Assembly (NCBI RefSeq): GCF_004323735.1
Contig: NZ_CP036455.1
Coordinates: 3,715,101-3,779,100, forward strand
Direction of reading: 5' to 3'
DNA: 64,000 nt
Source of the DNA: Streptomonospora litoralis
Lineage (GTDB): Bacteria > Actinomycetota > Actinomycetes > Streptosporangiales > Streptosporangiaceae
Position numbers and translations under genes: made by a program. Shown piece after piece: positions 31,161 through 40,801 of this stretch (the first letter of the stretch is position 1; each line of letters starts with the position of its first letter). The notes beneath the pieces are model-generated. The model worked only from the letters and a program-made list of their open reading frames with translations, had not been told where the DNA came from and ran no database searches.

Positions 31161-32705
31161 TTGAAAGAACCGGTGATGCCGGGAGCGATCCCGAACCCGT
31201 TGCGCAGTGAACTGGACCGCCGGCTGCCCCGCATCGCCGGCCCCAGTGTGCTCGTACTGTTCGGTGTGACGGGCGACCTCGCCCAGAAGAAGCTGCTCCC
31301 CGCGATCTACGACCTGGCCAACCGCGGCATGCTGCCCCCCGGCTTCGGCCTGGTGGGTTTCGCCCGCCGCGACTGGGCCGACCAGGACTTCGCGGAGCAG
31401 GCCCACAAAGCGGTGCGCGAGAACGCCCGCACCCCCTTCCGCGAGGACGTGTGGCGCCAACTCAGCGAAGGGCTGCGGTTCGTGGCCGGCGAACTGCACG
31501 ACGACGCCGCGTTCGACGAACTGGCCCGCACGGTGCGCCAACTGGACGCCGACCGCGGCACCGGCGGCAATTACGCGTTCTACCTGTCGCTGCCGCCCAA
31601 GCTGTTCCCGACCGTGGTCAAGCAGCTCAAGCGCGCCGACCTCGCCGAGTCCGAGGACAGCGCCTGGCGGCGCGTCATCATCGAGAAGCCCTTCGGCCAC
31701 GACCTGGAGAGCGCCCAGGAGCTCAACGCGGTCGTCGACGACGTCTTCCCACCCCACTCGGTGTTCCGCATCGACCACTACCTGGGCAAGGAGACCGTCC
31801 AGAACATCATGGCGCTGCGGTTCGCCAACACGCTCTTCGAGCCGCTGTGGAACCGCAACTACGTCGACCACGTGCAGATCACCATGGCCGAGGACATCGG
31901 CGTCGGCGGCCGCGCCGGCTACTACGACGGCATCGGGGCCGCCCGCGACGTCATCCAGAACCACCTGCTGCAACTGCTTGCGCTGGTGGCCATGGAGGAG
32001 CCGGTGACCTTCAGCGCCGACGCCATCCGCGCCGAGAAGGAGAAGGTGCTCTCGGCGGTGGAGCTGCCCGCCGACCTGGCCGCCGGCACGGCGCGCGGGC
32101 AGTACGCCGCGGGTTGGCAGGGCGGCGAGCACGTCGCCGGCTACCTGGAGGAAGAGGGCATCCCCGCCGACTCCGCCACCGAGACCTACGCGGCGATGAA
32201 GCTCGGCGTGAGCAGCCGGCGGTGGGCGGGCGTGCCGTTCTACCTGCGCACCGGAAAGCGGCTGGGCAGGCGGGTCACCGAGGTGGCGCTGGTGTTCCAG
32301 CGGGCGCCGCACCAGGTGTTCAGCTCCGTCGACGTCGAGGACCTCGGGCAGAACGCCCTCGTCCTGCGCATCCAGCCCGACGAGGGCGTGACGCTGCGGT
32401 TCGGGTCCAAGGTGCCGGGCGCGGCGATGGAGGTCCGCGACGTCACGATGGACTTCGCCTACGGCCAGTCCTTCACCGAGGCCAGCCCGGAGGCCTACGA
32501 GCGCCTCATCCTCGACGTGCTGATCGGCGACCCGCCGCTGTTCCCCCGCCAGGAGGAGGTCGAGCTGTCCTGGAAGATCCTCGACCCGGTCGAGGAGTTC
32601 TGGGCCAAGGAGGGCCGTCCCGAGCAGTACGGCTCGGGCACCTGGGGGCCGGCGTCGGCCCACGAGCTGCTCGCGCGCGACGGCCGCGGGTGGAGGCGGC
32701 CGTGA
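31161..32705 (+). CDS. zwf: Glucose-6-phosphate 1-dehydrogenase
   Basis: 514 residues from the TTG at 31161 (GGGAG upstream); the ATG at 31176 is an alternative. The NADP-binding motif FGVTGDLAQKKLLPAIY, the active-site segment FRIDHYLGKETVQN and the substrate lysine in RVIIEKPFGHDL are intact. It opens the oxidative pentose phosphate branch and supplies NADPH. The cluster with opcA and pgl is standard for actinobacteria. Confidence 0.96.
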   Translation: MKEPVMPGAIPNPLRSELDRRLPRIAGPSVLVLFGVTGDLAQKKLLPAIYDLANRGMLPPGFGLVGFARRDWADQDFAEQAHKAVRENARTPFREDVWRQLSEGLRFVAGELHDDAAFDELARTVRQLDADRGTGGNYAFYLSLPPKLFPTVVKQLKRADLAESEDSAWRRVIIEKPFGHDLESAQELNAVVDDVFPPHSVFRIDHYLGKETVQNIMALRFANTLFEPLWNRNYVDHVQITMAEDIGVGGRAGYYDGIGAARDVIQNHLLQLLALVAMEEPVTFSADAIRAEKEKVLSAVELPADLAAGTARGQYAAGWQGGEHVAGYLEEEGIPADSATETYAAMKLGVSSRRWAGVPFYLRTGKRLGRRVTEVALVFQRAPHQVFSSVDVEDLGQNALVLRIQPDEGVTLRFGSKVPGAAMEVRDVTMDFAYGQSFTEASPEAYERLILDVLIGDPPLFPRQEEVELSWKILDPVEEFWAKEGRPEQYGSGTWGPASAHELLARDGRGWRRP

Positions 32706-32778
32706 CCGGCCCGGCCGCCCAGTGCGCGGCCCCCACCCGCCGCCCGCACCTTCGCACGCCCCGAGGAAGGCGACACCG

Positions 32779-33705
32779 ATGACGCTGTACCTGCCGCGCA
32801 CCACCACCTCCGAGATCACCGAAGCGCTGACGGCCGAGCGGCACAGCATCGGCGGCGGCGCACTGAACATGGTGCTGACGCTGATCGTGGTCACCGACGA
32901 GGCCGACCACTACGACGCCGTGCGGGCCGCCACCGAGGCGGGTCGCGAGCACCCCTCGCGCATCCTCGCGCTGATCCGCCGCGACCCGCAGGCCGAGCCC
33001 TACATCGACGCCGAGATCCGCCGCCCCGGCACATCGGGGCCCGGCGAGGCCGTCCTGCTGCGCCTCTACGGCGCTCTGGGCGAGCACCCGGGGTCGGTGG
33101 TGACGCCGCTGCTGGTACCCGACACGCCCGTCGTGGCCTGGTGGCCGGGCACCGGACCGGAGCACCCGGCCGCCGACCCGGTCGGGCGACTGGCCCACCG
33201 CCGCATCACCGACGCGCTGCGCGCCGCCGACCCGGTCGCCGACCTGCTCGGCCGCATCCGCAACTACGAACCCGGCGACACCGACCTGACCTGGACGCGG
33301 CTGACCCCGTGGCGCTCCCTGCTGGCCAGCACGATGGACCAGCCCTGCGGCTGGGTGGAGTCCGCCGAGGTCGCCGGCGAGGACCACTATCCCAGCGCCG
33401 ACCTGCTGGCCGCCTGGCTGTCCGAGCAGTTGGACGTGCAAGCGGAGCGCATCCTGTCCAACGGGCCGGGTATCACCGGCGCCCGGCTGATCACCGAGGA
33501 GGGCGACATCTCCCTGCAGCGCAAGGACGGCCGGGTCGCCACCCTCTCGCGGTTCGACCAGCCGACCCAGTCGGTGGCCCTCGCCCGCCGCCGGGCTGCG
33601 GAATCGCTGGCCGAGGAGCTGCGGCGGCTGGACGCCGACGAGATGTACGAGCGCACCGCCAAGCACATGGCCCGCAAGCTGGACCGCGCCGAGGAGCCGG
33701 TATGA
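32779..33705 (+). CDS. opcA: Glucose-6-phosphate dehydrogenase assembly protein OpcA
   Basis: 308 residues from the ATG at 32779 (GAGGAAGG upstream). The sequence carries the OpcA landmarks SRILALIRRDP, LLVPDTPVVAWWPG and NYEPGDTDLTWTRLTPWRSL. OpcA assists assembly or activation of Zwf in cyanobacteria and actinobacteria. Its stop overlaps the pgl start (ATGA). Confidence 0.94.
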   Translation: MTLYLPRTTTSEITEALTAERHSIGGGALNMVLTLIVVTDEADHYDAVRAATEAGREHPSRILALIRRDPQAEPYIDAEIRRPGTSGPGEAVLLRLYGALGEHPGSVVTPLLVPDTPVVAWWPGTGPEHPAADPVGRLAHRRITDALRAADPVADLLGRIRNYEPGDTDLTWTRLTPWRSLLASTMDQPCGWVESAEVAGEDHYPSADLLAAWLSEQLDVQAERILSNGPGITGARLITEEGDISLQRKDGRVATLSRFDQPTQSVALARRRAAESLAEELRRLDADEMYERTAKHMARKLDRAEEPV

Positions 33706-34484
33706 GCGCCCCCAGCGCGGTCGTGCACCACGACTCCTCACTGCTGGCCAAGGCGACCGCGGCGCGCGCCGTCACGCGCCTGGTCGACGCGCAGTCGGCG
33801 CGCGGCAGCGCCTCCATCGTGCTCACCGGCGGCGGCATCGGCATTGCGGTGCTGGCCGAGCTGGCCCGCGCTCCCGCCCGCGACGCCGTGGACTGGCGGC
33901 GTCTCGACGTGTGGTGGGGCGACGAGCGCTTCCTGCCCGCCGGCGACTCCGAGCGCAACGAGACGCAGGCGCGCTCGGCCCTGCTGGACCACATCGGAGC
34001 GGACCCCGACCGGGTGCATCCGATGCCGGCCTCCGACGGCCCGGACGGCGCCGACCCCGAACGGGCGGCGGAACGCTACGCGGCCGAACTGGCCCGCGCC
34101 GCCCGACCCGAGGACCACGCCGACGCGCCCTCCTTCGACGTGTGCATGCTGGGCATCGGCCCCGACGCCCACGTCGCCTCGCTGTTTCCCGAGCAGCCCG
34201 CACTGTACGAGCAGGAGCGCACGGCGGTTGCGGTGCACGGCGCGCCCAAGCCGCCGCCGACCAGAATCTCGCTGACCTTCCCGGCGATCGGCGCGGCGCG
34301 CGAGGTGTGGCTCATCGCCTCCGGCGAGGGCAAGGCCGACGCCGTCCGCCTCGCCCTCAGCGGGGCGGGGCCCACTCAGATCCCGGCCGCCGGGGTGCGC
34401 GGCCGCAGCCGCACCCTGTTCCTGCTCGACCGCGACGCCGCGGCCCGCCTGCCCGAGGGCATCGCGGCGCCGGGGCAGCTCTAA
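33702..34484 (+). CDS. pgl: 6-phosphogluconolactonase
   Basis: 260 residues. The start ATG at 33702 overlaps the opcA stop. Family motifs are visible: SIVLTGGGIGIAVLAEL, WWGDERFLPAGDSERNE and CMLGIGPDAHVASLFP. It hydrolyses 6-phosphogluconolactone to 6-phosphogluconate. This is the last gene of the pentose phosphate cluster. Confidence 0.94.
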   Translation: MSAPSAVVHHDSSLLAKATAARAVTRLVDAQSARGSASIVLTGGGIGIAVLAELARAPARDAVDWRRLDVWWGDERFLPAGDSERNETQARSALLDHIGADPDRVHPMPASDGPDGADPERAAERYAAELARAARPEDHADAPSFDVCMLGIGPDAHVASLFPEQPALYEQERTAVAVHGAPKPPPTRISLTFPAIGAAREVWLIASGEGKADAVRLALSGAGPTQIPAAGVRGRSRTLFLLDRDAAARLPEGIAAPGQL

Positions 34485-34498
34485 GCCGTGTTTAAGAA

Positions 34499-35345
34499 CG
34501 CCGGTCTGCTGTGCGGCCTTGTTGGTCTGCCGGGCGACGGGTGGACTTGACTGAAAAGCGGCGGCGACGGTGGCGGACGGCCGGGCCCGCGGTCACCGGG
34601 TCGGGTGACCGCCGGTTGAGCACCCGACGGGGCGGCGACGACGCCGGAGGGGCCGGGTCGGCTTTCATGCGGCCGGGTAGGGGCACGAGATGCACGTACG
34701 TGCGGCGGTCTCGGCGCCGCCCCGAGGTACCACCCTCACACCATCATTCCGCTATTCGAAAGAAAGCGGGGTGTTTTGCCCATCAATGCCCGAATTCCCG
34801 GTGGGCCGGCAGCCGCGTCACGGCGGCGACGGCGCACGACACGCGCCGAATGGCACGAAAACGCCCCCGACATCAACTTTTCGTGCACCTCGTGGCCGCC
34901 GCGCCCGCCGAGACCGCCCGCAAAACGGGCATAGCCCCCCAAAAGTCCACCCCATCGGGGGACTCCCGGCGGCCACACCCGGGCGCCACGAGCGACGCGT
35001 CGTCGCCCCCCGAACCCCGATCCGGCGCACCACCGGGCCGCGCGGGCGCCCGCGACCGCGCCCCGCCGCGCGGTCTCCACCCTGTGCGGTCCCGGTAGGG
35101 GACACGGCGACACCCAGCCGGCCCGCCGGCGCCGGTATGTCCCCTATGCCGGTCCATCCGGCGATGATCGCGAACTTATGGCCGCGGAACACGCTTTCCT
35201 GCGACCATAAGTTCGCGATAGACGGGCCAAGCCGCGCCGAGTCTGTCTGCAGGGCCGGACCCGGCGCCGTCCTCGCTGCCCGTCGTTCCCCGTCAGGTCA
35301 CCATCACCCGGCAGACCAACAAGGCCGCACCACAGCAGACCCGAC
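34499..35345. repeat. Duplicated non-coding element, copy 2, with long terminal inverted repeats
   Basis: 34610-35241 repeats 10320-10963. In this copy the outer ends are inverted repeats: GGTCTGCTGTG followed by CGGCCTTGTTGGTCTGCCGG at 34503-34534, and its reverse complement at 35311-35345 with a 3-base insertion; weaker similarity continues inward for another ~30 bases. The end sequence is itself the repeat unit clustered at 9742-10319. A 15-bp inverted repeat lies inside (35167-35181 and 35205-35219). There is no transposase frame. It could be a non-autonomous transposable element or a structured intergenic repeat. Confidence 0.7.
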
Positions 35346-35641
35346 CCGCCCCTCCCCAGGCACCGCTACCGGCGGTCCCCGCTTCCTCGACCGCGGGCCC
35401 CGGCCCGCCACCCTCCCCGGCGCCCGCTGCTCCCGGTCGATCAACCCGCCGCCGTCAATCAACCCGCCGCCCGGCCGGGGGCGGGGCCAGGGCAAGTCTG
35501 CGCAGCGGATCCAAGCCGCACGGCCCGGCCGCCCATGGCAGCCGGACCGGCACTTCTCCATCACGGCTTAGCCGGCTTCAGCCGGAGTCCGCTCCGCCCG
35601 CGCGCCGGGCGGGCAGGATCTTCGAGCCCCGGGCACAGGCC
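35346..35641. other. Intergenic tail after element copy 2
   Basis: Pro/Arg-codon-like GC-rich sequence without a convincing gene. It contains a short tandem duplication of TCAATCAACCCGCCGC-like sequence near 35436-35470. Confidence 0.4.
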
Positions 35642-35674
35642 GGCGCCCGCACCCCTGACGGGGGCGCGGGCGCC
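35642..35674. terminator. Hairpin terminator of the sugar ABC operon
   Basis: GGCGCCCGC (35642-35650) pairs with GCGGGCGCC (35666-35674), and the inner CCCC pairs with GGGG. It lies 22 bases beyond the stop of the minus-strand binding-protein gene. Confidence 0.65.
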
Positions 35675-35695
35675 GTTCGGGCGAGTGGGAGGGGG

Positions 35696-36979
35696 TCACT
35701 CGCCGCCGGTGGCCTTCTTCACCTCCGACATCCACCGCTGCGACGCCTCTTCGGGAGTGATCTCGCCGAACATCAGGTCCTCGTTGATGCGCATGGTGAT
35801 GTCGACGACATCCCCGGCGCCGATGGGCGGCGGCGGGACGGCGCCCGCGACGTCGCCTTCGATCTCGTTGAGGAACTCGGCGCTCTCCGCGTCGGCCTCG
35901 GGCAGCTGGTCCATCAACTGCTCGCGCAGATCGGTGTTGGCGGGCAGGCCGCGGTCGGCGAGGATCAGCTCGGCGGCCTTCTTGTCGTTGAGCAGGAAGT
36001 CGACGAACGTCGCGGCCTCCTCCGGGTGCTCGGTACCGGCGGAGATGGAGTAGAACATCGCGGGCTTGAAGAACGTGCCGGCCTGGGCGCTGGCGCTCTC
36101 ACCGGGGAAGCGCAGCAGTTCCAGGTCCCGGCCGGACGTCTCCTCCATGGTGCCCAGCTGGTTGGTCCAGAAGGCCGCCATGGCACCGGAGTTATCGGCC
36201 AGCACCGACTGGTCGGGGCCGCCGGACTCCAGCTCGACGCTCTTGGCGGCGCCGGGCGCGCCGTTCTCCTCGTGCAGGCTCTTGATGTGCTCCCAGTACT
36301 CGGTCATGGTGCTCTGGTCGAAGTTCAGCGCACCCTCGGCGTCGTAGAGCGCCTGCTCGCGTTGGCGGGCGTAGATCTGGAAGGACTGCTCGTTGAAGCC
36401 GGGCGTCTGGGTGCCGACGATCTCGCCGTCGGTGCCCTCCGTGATCCGGGCGGAGATATCGACGTAGTCCTGCCACGTCCAGGTCTCGTCGTCGGGCATC
36501 TCGACCCCGGCCTCCTCGAAGGCCTGGGGGTCGGCCATGATCGTGAACGCGTTGACGCCCGTGGGCACGGCGTACCGGGCGCCGTTCAGCTCGCCGCCGC
36601 CCATCACGAGTTCGTCCAGCTTGGAGGTGTCGAGCTGGTCGGAGACCTCGTTGAGGTCCAGCAGGGCGCCGCGCTCGGCGTACTCGCGCAGGTAGCGCTC
36701 CTCCTGGGTCATGATGTCGGGGGCGTCGTTGGCGGCGGCGTTGGTGGCCAGCCGGTCCCAGTAGCTCGACCAGTCGGTGTACTCACCGGTCACGTTGATG
36801 TCGGGGTGGGCCTCCTCGAAGCGCTTGATCACCTCCTGGGTGGTGGAGTGCCGGTCGTCGGCGCCCCACCAGGAGAAGCGCAGCTCGACGGTCTCGTTTT
36901 GGGATCCGCCTCCCCCGCAGGCGGTCGCGGCCAGCACCAGAGCGGCGACGCCCGCCGCCGGCTTGAGCCCTTTGCGCAT
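35696..36979 (-). CDS. Sugar ABC transporter solute-binding lipoprotein
   Basis: 427 residues. A lipoprotein signal is present (LVLAATACGGGG). The mature protein is a cluster B/MalE-like binding protein: ELRFSWWGADDRHSTTQEVIKRFEEAHPDINV near the start, DAPDIMTQEERYL, and PTGVNAFTIMADPQAFEEAG. It would capture a sugar outside the membrane for the two permeases encoded upstream. No ATPase gene is present, so a shared MsiK-type ATPase is likely, as in other actinobacteria. It is the last gene of a minus-strand operon. Confidence 0.92.
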   Translation of the reverse strand: MRKGLKPAAGVAALVLAATACGGGGSQNETVELRFSWWGADDRHSTTQEVIKRFEEAHPDINVTGEYTDWSSYWDRLATNAAANDAPDIMTQEERYLREYAERGALLDLNEVSDQLDTSKLDELVMGGGELNGARYAVPTGVNAFTIMADPQAFEEAGVEMPDDETWTWQDYVDISARITEGTDGEIVGTQTPGFNEQSFQIYARQREQALYDAEGALNFDQSTMTEYWEHIKSLHEENGAPGAAKSVELESGGPDQSVLADNSGAMAAFWTNQLGTMEETSGRDLELLRFPGESASAQAGTFFKPAMFYSISAGTEHPEEAATFVDFLLNDKKAAELILADRGLPANTDLREQLMDQLPEADAESAEFLNEIEGDVAGAVPPPPIGAGDVVDITMRINEDLMFGEITPEEASQRWMSEVKKATGGE

Positions 36980-36998
36980 AGGTCCGGTTCCTTTCGAA

Positions 36999-37871
36999 TC
37001 ACTTGATTCCGGTGGTGGCGATGCCGCGCACGAGGTAGCGCTGCCCGGCGAGGAAGAAGCCGAAGATCGGGCCGAGCGCGATCGCCGACATCGCGAAAAG
37101 CGGGCCCCACGAGGTCTGGCTCTGGGAGTCCACGAACGTCCGAAGGGCGATGGGAACGGTGTACATCTCCGGGTCCGTCAGGAAGATCAACTGGCTGAAG
37201 AAGTCGTTCCAGACCCAGATGAAGGTGAAGATCGCGGTGGTGGCCAGCGCCGGCGTGGACAGCGGCAGCACGATGCGCAGGAAGATGCGGGCGTGGCCGC
37301 AGCCGTCGATGCGCGCAGCCTCGTCCAGGTCGCGGGGCAGCCCGCGGATGAACTGCACCATGAGGAAGACGAAGAACCCGTCGGTGGCCAGCAGTTTGGG
37401 CACGATCAGCGGCCAGAAGGTGTTGATCCAGTCCAGGTTCGAGAACAGGATGTACTGCGGCACGATGACCACGTGGATCGGCAGCATGATCGTCATCAGC
37501 ATGATCGCGAAGAACAGCCGCTTGCCGCGGAACTCCAGCCGCGCGAACGCGTAGGCCGCCATCGAGCAGGCCAGCAGGTTGCCGATGATCGATCCGCCCA
37601 CCACGATCAGCGAGTTCCAGATGTAGTGGTGGAAGGGGAACTGCAGCGCGGTCCAGCCCTCGGTGTAGTTGCCCGGGACGAAGGTCTCCGGGATGAGGCT
37701 GGGGTCGCTGAAGATCTCCGCGGTGGGCTTGAACGAGCTGGAGATCATCCACAGCAGCGGATAGAGCATGATCAGCCCGAAGCCGATCAGCCCCACATGG
37801 GTGAGGAAGCGCCGACGCTGGTCGGTCTCCTTCTCCTTCGTGGCGCCGGGGGTGGGCGTCTTAGTCACCAT
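36999..37871 (-). CDS. Sugar ABC transporter permease (MalG type)
   Basis: 290 residues with six membrane helices. The EAA loop is present as DEAARIDGCGHARIFLRIVLP. The N-terminus is charged and cytosolic (TPGATKEKETDQRR). It overlaps the upstream permease gene by 11 bases and is followed 19 bases later by the binding-protein gene. Confidence 0.93.
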   Translation of the reverse strand: MVTKTPTPGATKEKETDQRRRFLTHVGLIGFGLIMLYPLLWMISSSFKPTAEIFSDPSLIPETFVPGNYTEGWTALQFPFHHYIWNSLIVVGGSIIGNLLACSMAAYAFARLEFRGKRLFFAIMLMTIMLPIHVVIVPQYILFSNLDWINTFWPLIVPKLLATDGFFVFLMVQFIRGLPRDLDEAARIDGCGHARIFLRIVLPLSTPALATTAIFTFIWVWNDFFSQLIFLTDPEMYTVPIALRTFVDSQSQTSWGPLFAMSAIALGPIFGFFLAGQRYLVRGIATTGIK

Positions 37872-38832
37872 AGAAGACCCAGTACTTGGAGGCGAGGAAG
37901 TTCACGGCCGTGAAGCCGCCGATGATCACCAGCAGCAGCCAGGCCATGGCCGAGGCGTAGCCCATCTCGAAGGAGCCGAAGCCGCTCTGGTAGAGGTACA
38001 GCGTGTAGAACAGCGTCGAGTCGGAGGGTCCTCCGGTCCCGCTGCTGACGATGAAGGCCTGGGTGAAGGTCTGGAACGCGTTGATCATCTGCAGCACCAG
38101 GTTGAAGAAGATGATCGGGGTCAGCAGCGGCACGGTCACCGAGAAGAACTGGCGGATCGAACTGGCGCCGTCGACCGCGGCGGCCTCGTAGTACATGCGC
38201 GGGATCTGGCGCAGGCCGGCGAGGAAGATGACCATGGGCGCGCCGAAGGTCCACACGTTCAGCACGATGAGGGTGCCCAGCGCGTAGTCGGGATGGGAGA
38301 CCCAGCCCGGGGCGTCGATGCCGAAGAAGGCGAGCAGCTGGTTGATGAGGCCGTCGGCGCCGAAGACGCGCCGCCACAGGATCGCGATGGCGACGCTGCT
38401 GCCGAGCAGCGAGGGCAGATAGTACACCGACCGGTAGATGGCCAGGCCGCGGACGCCGCGGTCCAGGATCATCGCCAGCGCCAGCGCCATCGCCAGCTGC
38501 AGCGGCACCGAGACGAAGACGTAAGTGAAGGTCACCCCGAGCGAGGAGTGCAGCCGCTCGTCGGTGAGCATCGTCGCGTAGTTCTCCAGGCCCACCCACT
38601 GCGGATCGCCGATGAGGGTGTAGTCGGTGAAGGAGAAGTAAAGCGAGGCCAGGATCGGGCCGATCGTGATGAACAACAGGCCGGCGAACCAGGGCGTCAG
38701 GAACAGGTAGGCGGCCAACCCGTCACGGCTGCGGCGGCCGATGCGGCGGCGCGGGCGCCCTCGCGGCGGCCGGGCAGCGGTTTCGGCGAGCTCCTCTTCG
38801 GGTGCGGCGCGCTCGCGGGTCACCCCCATCAC
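37861..38832 (-). CDS. Sugar ABC transporter permease (MalF type)
   Basis: 323 residues with six membrane helices after an Arg-rich cytosolic N-terminus. The EAA loop reads EAAAVDGASSIRQFFSVTVP. It is the first gene of the minus-strand sugar transport operon; LacI-type boxes lie upstream in the divergent spacer. Confidence 0.93.
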   Translation of the reverse strand: MMGVTRERAAPEEELAETAARPPRGRPRRRIGRRSRDGLAAYLFLTPWFAGLLFITIGPILASLYFSFTDYTLIGDPQWVGLENYATMLTDERLHSSLGVTFTYVFVSVPLQLAMALALAMILDRGVRGLAIYRSVYYLPSLLGSSVAIAILWRRVFGADGLINQLLAFFGIDAPGWVSHPDYALGTLIVLNVWTFGAPMVIFLAGLRQIPRMYYEAAAVDGASSIRQFFSVTVPLLTPIIFFNLVLQMINAFQTFTQAFIVSSGTGGPSDSTLFYTLYLYQSGFGSFEMGYASAMAWLLLVIIGGFTAVNFLASKYWVFYGD

Positions 38833-39008
38833 GCGGTCTCATCCCCGCGGATGCGCAAGCGGCACCGCCCGCAGAGCTCGGGGGCGGCCGTTCGTCGAGT
38901 GTGCATGGGCTCCACCGTCCTCAATCAGCCAGGGAGGCGGGTGTGCGGATGGGCGGCCGCCGAGCGCCGGGGCGGCACTGGGCGGGCTCCTTCCGACCGG
39001 GCTGGTAT

Positions 39009-39024
39009 TGGTAAGCGCTATCCA
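39009..39024. promoter_or_regulatory. LacI-family operator upstream of the ABC operon
   Basis: TGGTAAGCGCTATCCA has the central AGCGCT palindrome and TGG/CCA ends of LacI-family sites. It is 177 bases upstream of the permease start. Confidence 0.65.
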
Positions 39025-39236
39025 TAATGCGGATGAACGGTTTTTAACACCCCGGGAGTACGCCGTCAATGATGCTGCGCCGCCACCCGCGTGCACAAGA
39101 GCCGCCCACAGCCGCAAGAAAGCGCCTTCCACCTGGCGTTTTCCCGATAGACAAGGCGCGTACGGCAGTATGACCCACCGCACAACCACCCCCGGACCGG
39201 TACCACAACGTTTCCCGATCGTTGCTTGCGAGCACC

Positions 39237-39250
39237 GGTAACCGCTTGCC
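39237..39250. promoter_or_regulatory. LacI-family operator in the divergent spacer
   Basis: GGTAACCGCTTGCC fits the pattern GGnAAnCGnTTnCC. The region 38833-39390 otherwise holds no gene; it is the shared promoter region of the sugar transporter and the oxidoreductase. Confidence 0.6.
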
Positions 39251-39368
39251 GGCCCACCGTCCACCTCTGCGGAGCCGACTCGGCCTGTCAAGGCACTTCC
39301 GACCGGGGATTTCGCCGGAGCACGGCGTGCAGAAGCACCCCGGGCCGGCGGACACTGGACCTCGCAAT

Positions 39369-39382
39369 GGAAAGCGTTTACC
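39369..39382. promoter_or_regulatory. LacI-family operator just before the oxidoreductase start
   Basis: GGAAAGCGTTTACC fits GGnAAnCGnTTnCC exactly and lies 9 bases before the GTG start at 39391, in a position to block transcription. Confidence 0.7.
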
Positions 39383-39390
39383 GTAGGGGC

Positions 39391-40734
39391 GTGATCGAGC
39401 CCACCGCCAACGCAGAGACGTCCCCCTCCACCTCCGAACCGCGCCGGTTCGCCGTCGTCGGCACCGGCTCACGGGCACGGATGTACACCGAGGCCCTGGT
39501 CTCCACCCATAACGACGCCGCCCGCCTGGTCGCGCTGTGCGACACCAACAGCACCCGCATGGCCGCCCACAACGCCATCGTGCAGGAGCACGGGCACGAC
39601 CCCGTCCCCGCCTACGCGGCCGCCGACTTCACCGCCATGCTGCGCAAGGAGCGCGTACAGGAGGTCGTGGTCTGCACGGTGGACCGGACCCACGCCGACT
39701 ACATCTGCGCCGCGTTGGAGGCCGGCTGCGACGCGGTGACCGAGAAGCCGATGACCGCCGACATCGAGGGATGCCGGCGCATCGTCGAGACGCAGCGCCG
39801 CACGGGCGGCCGGGTGAACGTCGCGTTCAACTACCGCTTCAACCCCGTGCACGCGCGGTTGCGGGAACTCGTCGCCTCGGGCTCGATCGGCGAGATCGGT
39901 TCGGTGCACTTCGAGTGGCTGCTGGACCTGCGCCACGGCGCGGACTACTTCCGCCGCTGGCACCGCGACAAGGCCGACTCCGGCGGTCTGCTGGTGCACA
40001 AGTCCAGCCACCACTTCGACCTCGTCAACTGGTGGATCGACAGCGCGCCGACCGAGGTCTTCGCGTGGGGCGACCTGTTCTTCTACGGCGAGCACAACGG
40101 GCGCAGACGCGGCCTCGCCGCCGACTACGAGCGCGCCCACGGCGGGCGCGGCGCCGAGGACGACCCCTTCGCGCTGCACATGGGCGACAGCGAGGCGATG
40201 CGTCGGCTGTATCTGGACGCCGAGCACGAGGACGGTTACCGGCGCGACCGCAACGTCTTCGGTGCGGGCATCACCATCGAGGACGACATGTCGGTGCTGG
40301 TGCGCTACGCCTCCGGCGCCAAGCTGAGCTACCACCTGGCGGCCTACTCCCCCTGGGAGGGCTACCGGGTCGCCATCACCGGCAGCGAGGGGCGGCTGGA
40401 ACTCGACGTCACCGAGAGCCCTTACACCCCGCCGGGCCGCACCGACCGTGCCCCGGTGCGCGGCATGCCCGCTCCCAAGGAGAACACCACCGCTCGGCTC
40501 ACGCTGCGCAGGCACTGGCGGGAACCCGAACCCGTCGACGTCGCGGTCGGCGAGGGAGGCCACGGCGGCGGAGACATGCGCATGCTCGACACGCTCTTCG
40601 GCACCGACGGCGTGCAGCCGCGGCCCACGCACAGCGACGGCACGAACGCGCTGCTGACCGGCCTGGCCGCGAACGAGTCGATCCGCACCGGGCGGCCGGT
40701 GGACGTCGCGGCGCTCCTCGACGGCGGCGCCTGA
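39391..40734 (+). CDS. Gfo/Idh/MocA-family oxidoreductase
   Basis: 447 residues from the GTG at 39391; earlier in-frame starts would overlap the operator. The Rossmann motif is RFAVVGTGSRARMYTEAL, and the family motif EKPMTADIEGC gives the conserved Lys-Pro. VHKSSHHFDLVNWW holds the usual active-site histidine region. Such enzymes oxidise or reduce sugars or sugar acids with NAD(P). With the divergent sugar ABC transporter and shared LacI-type boxes, it likely acts on the imported sugar or a derivative. Confidence 0.9.
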   Translation: MIEPTANAETSPSTSEPRRFAVVGTGSRARMYTEALVSTHNDAARLVALCDTNSTRMAAHNAIVQEHGHDPVPAYAAADFTAMLRKERVQEVVVCTVDRTHADYICAALEAGCDAVTEKPMTADIEGCRRIVETQRRTGGRVNVAFNYRFNPVHARLRELVASGSIGEIGSVHFEWLLDLRHGADYFRRWHRDKADSGGLLVHKSSHHFDLVNWWIDSAPTEVFAWGDLFFYGEHNGRRRGLAADYERAHGGRGAEDDPFALHMGDSEAMRRLYLDAEHEDGYRRDRNVFGAGITIEDDMSVLVRYASGAKLSYHLAAYSPWEGYRVAITGSEGRLELDVTESPYTPPGRTDRAPVRGMPAPKENTTARLTLRRHWREPEPVDVAVGEGGHGGGDMRMLDTLFGTDGVQPRPTHSDGTNALLTGLAANESIRTGRPVDVAALLDGGA

Positions 40735-40752
40735 GAACCGCCGCACCGAGCG

Positions 40753-40801
40753 GGCCCGGCACCCGGGGCGGCCTCCCCAATGCGGGGCCGGGTGCCGGGC
40801 C
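40753..40801. terminator. Bidirectional hairpin terminator
   Basis: GGCCCGGCACCCGG (40753-40766) and CCGGGTGCCGGGCC (40788-40801) are a perfect 14-bp stem. It lies between the oxidoreductase and the convergent RAMP gene and follows the former's stop by 18 bases. A further 200 bases up to 41006 hold no recognised feature. Confidence 0.8.

Noticed and set aside
34818-35192. Minus-strand open frame in element copy 2 with CPFCGR-like motif
   Set aside because: Same reason; the motif arises from the conserved hairpin sequence, not from a maintained protein.
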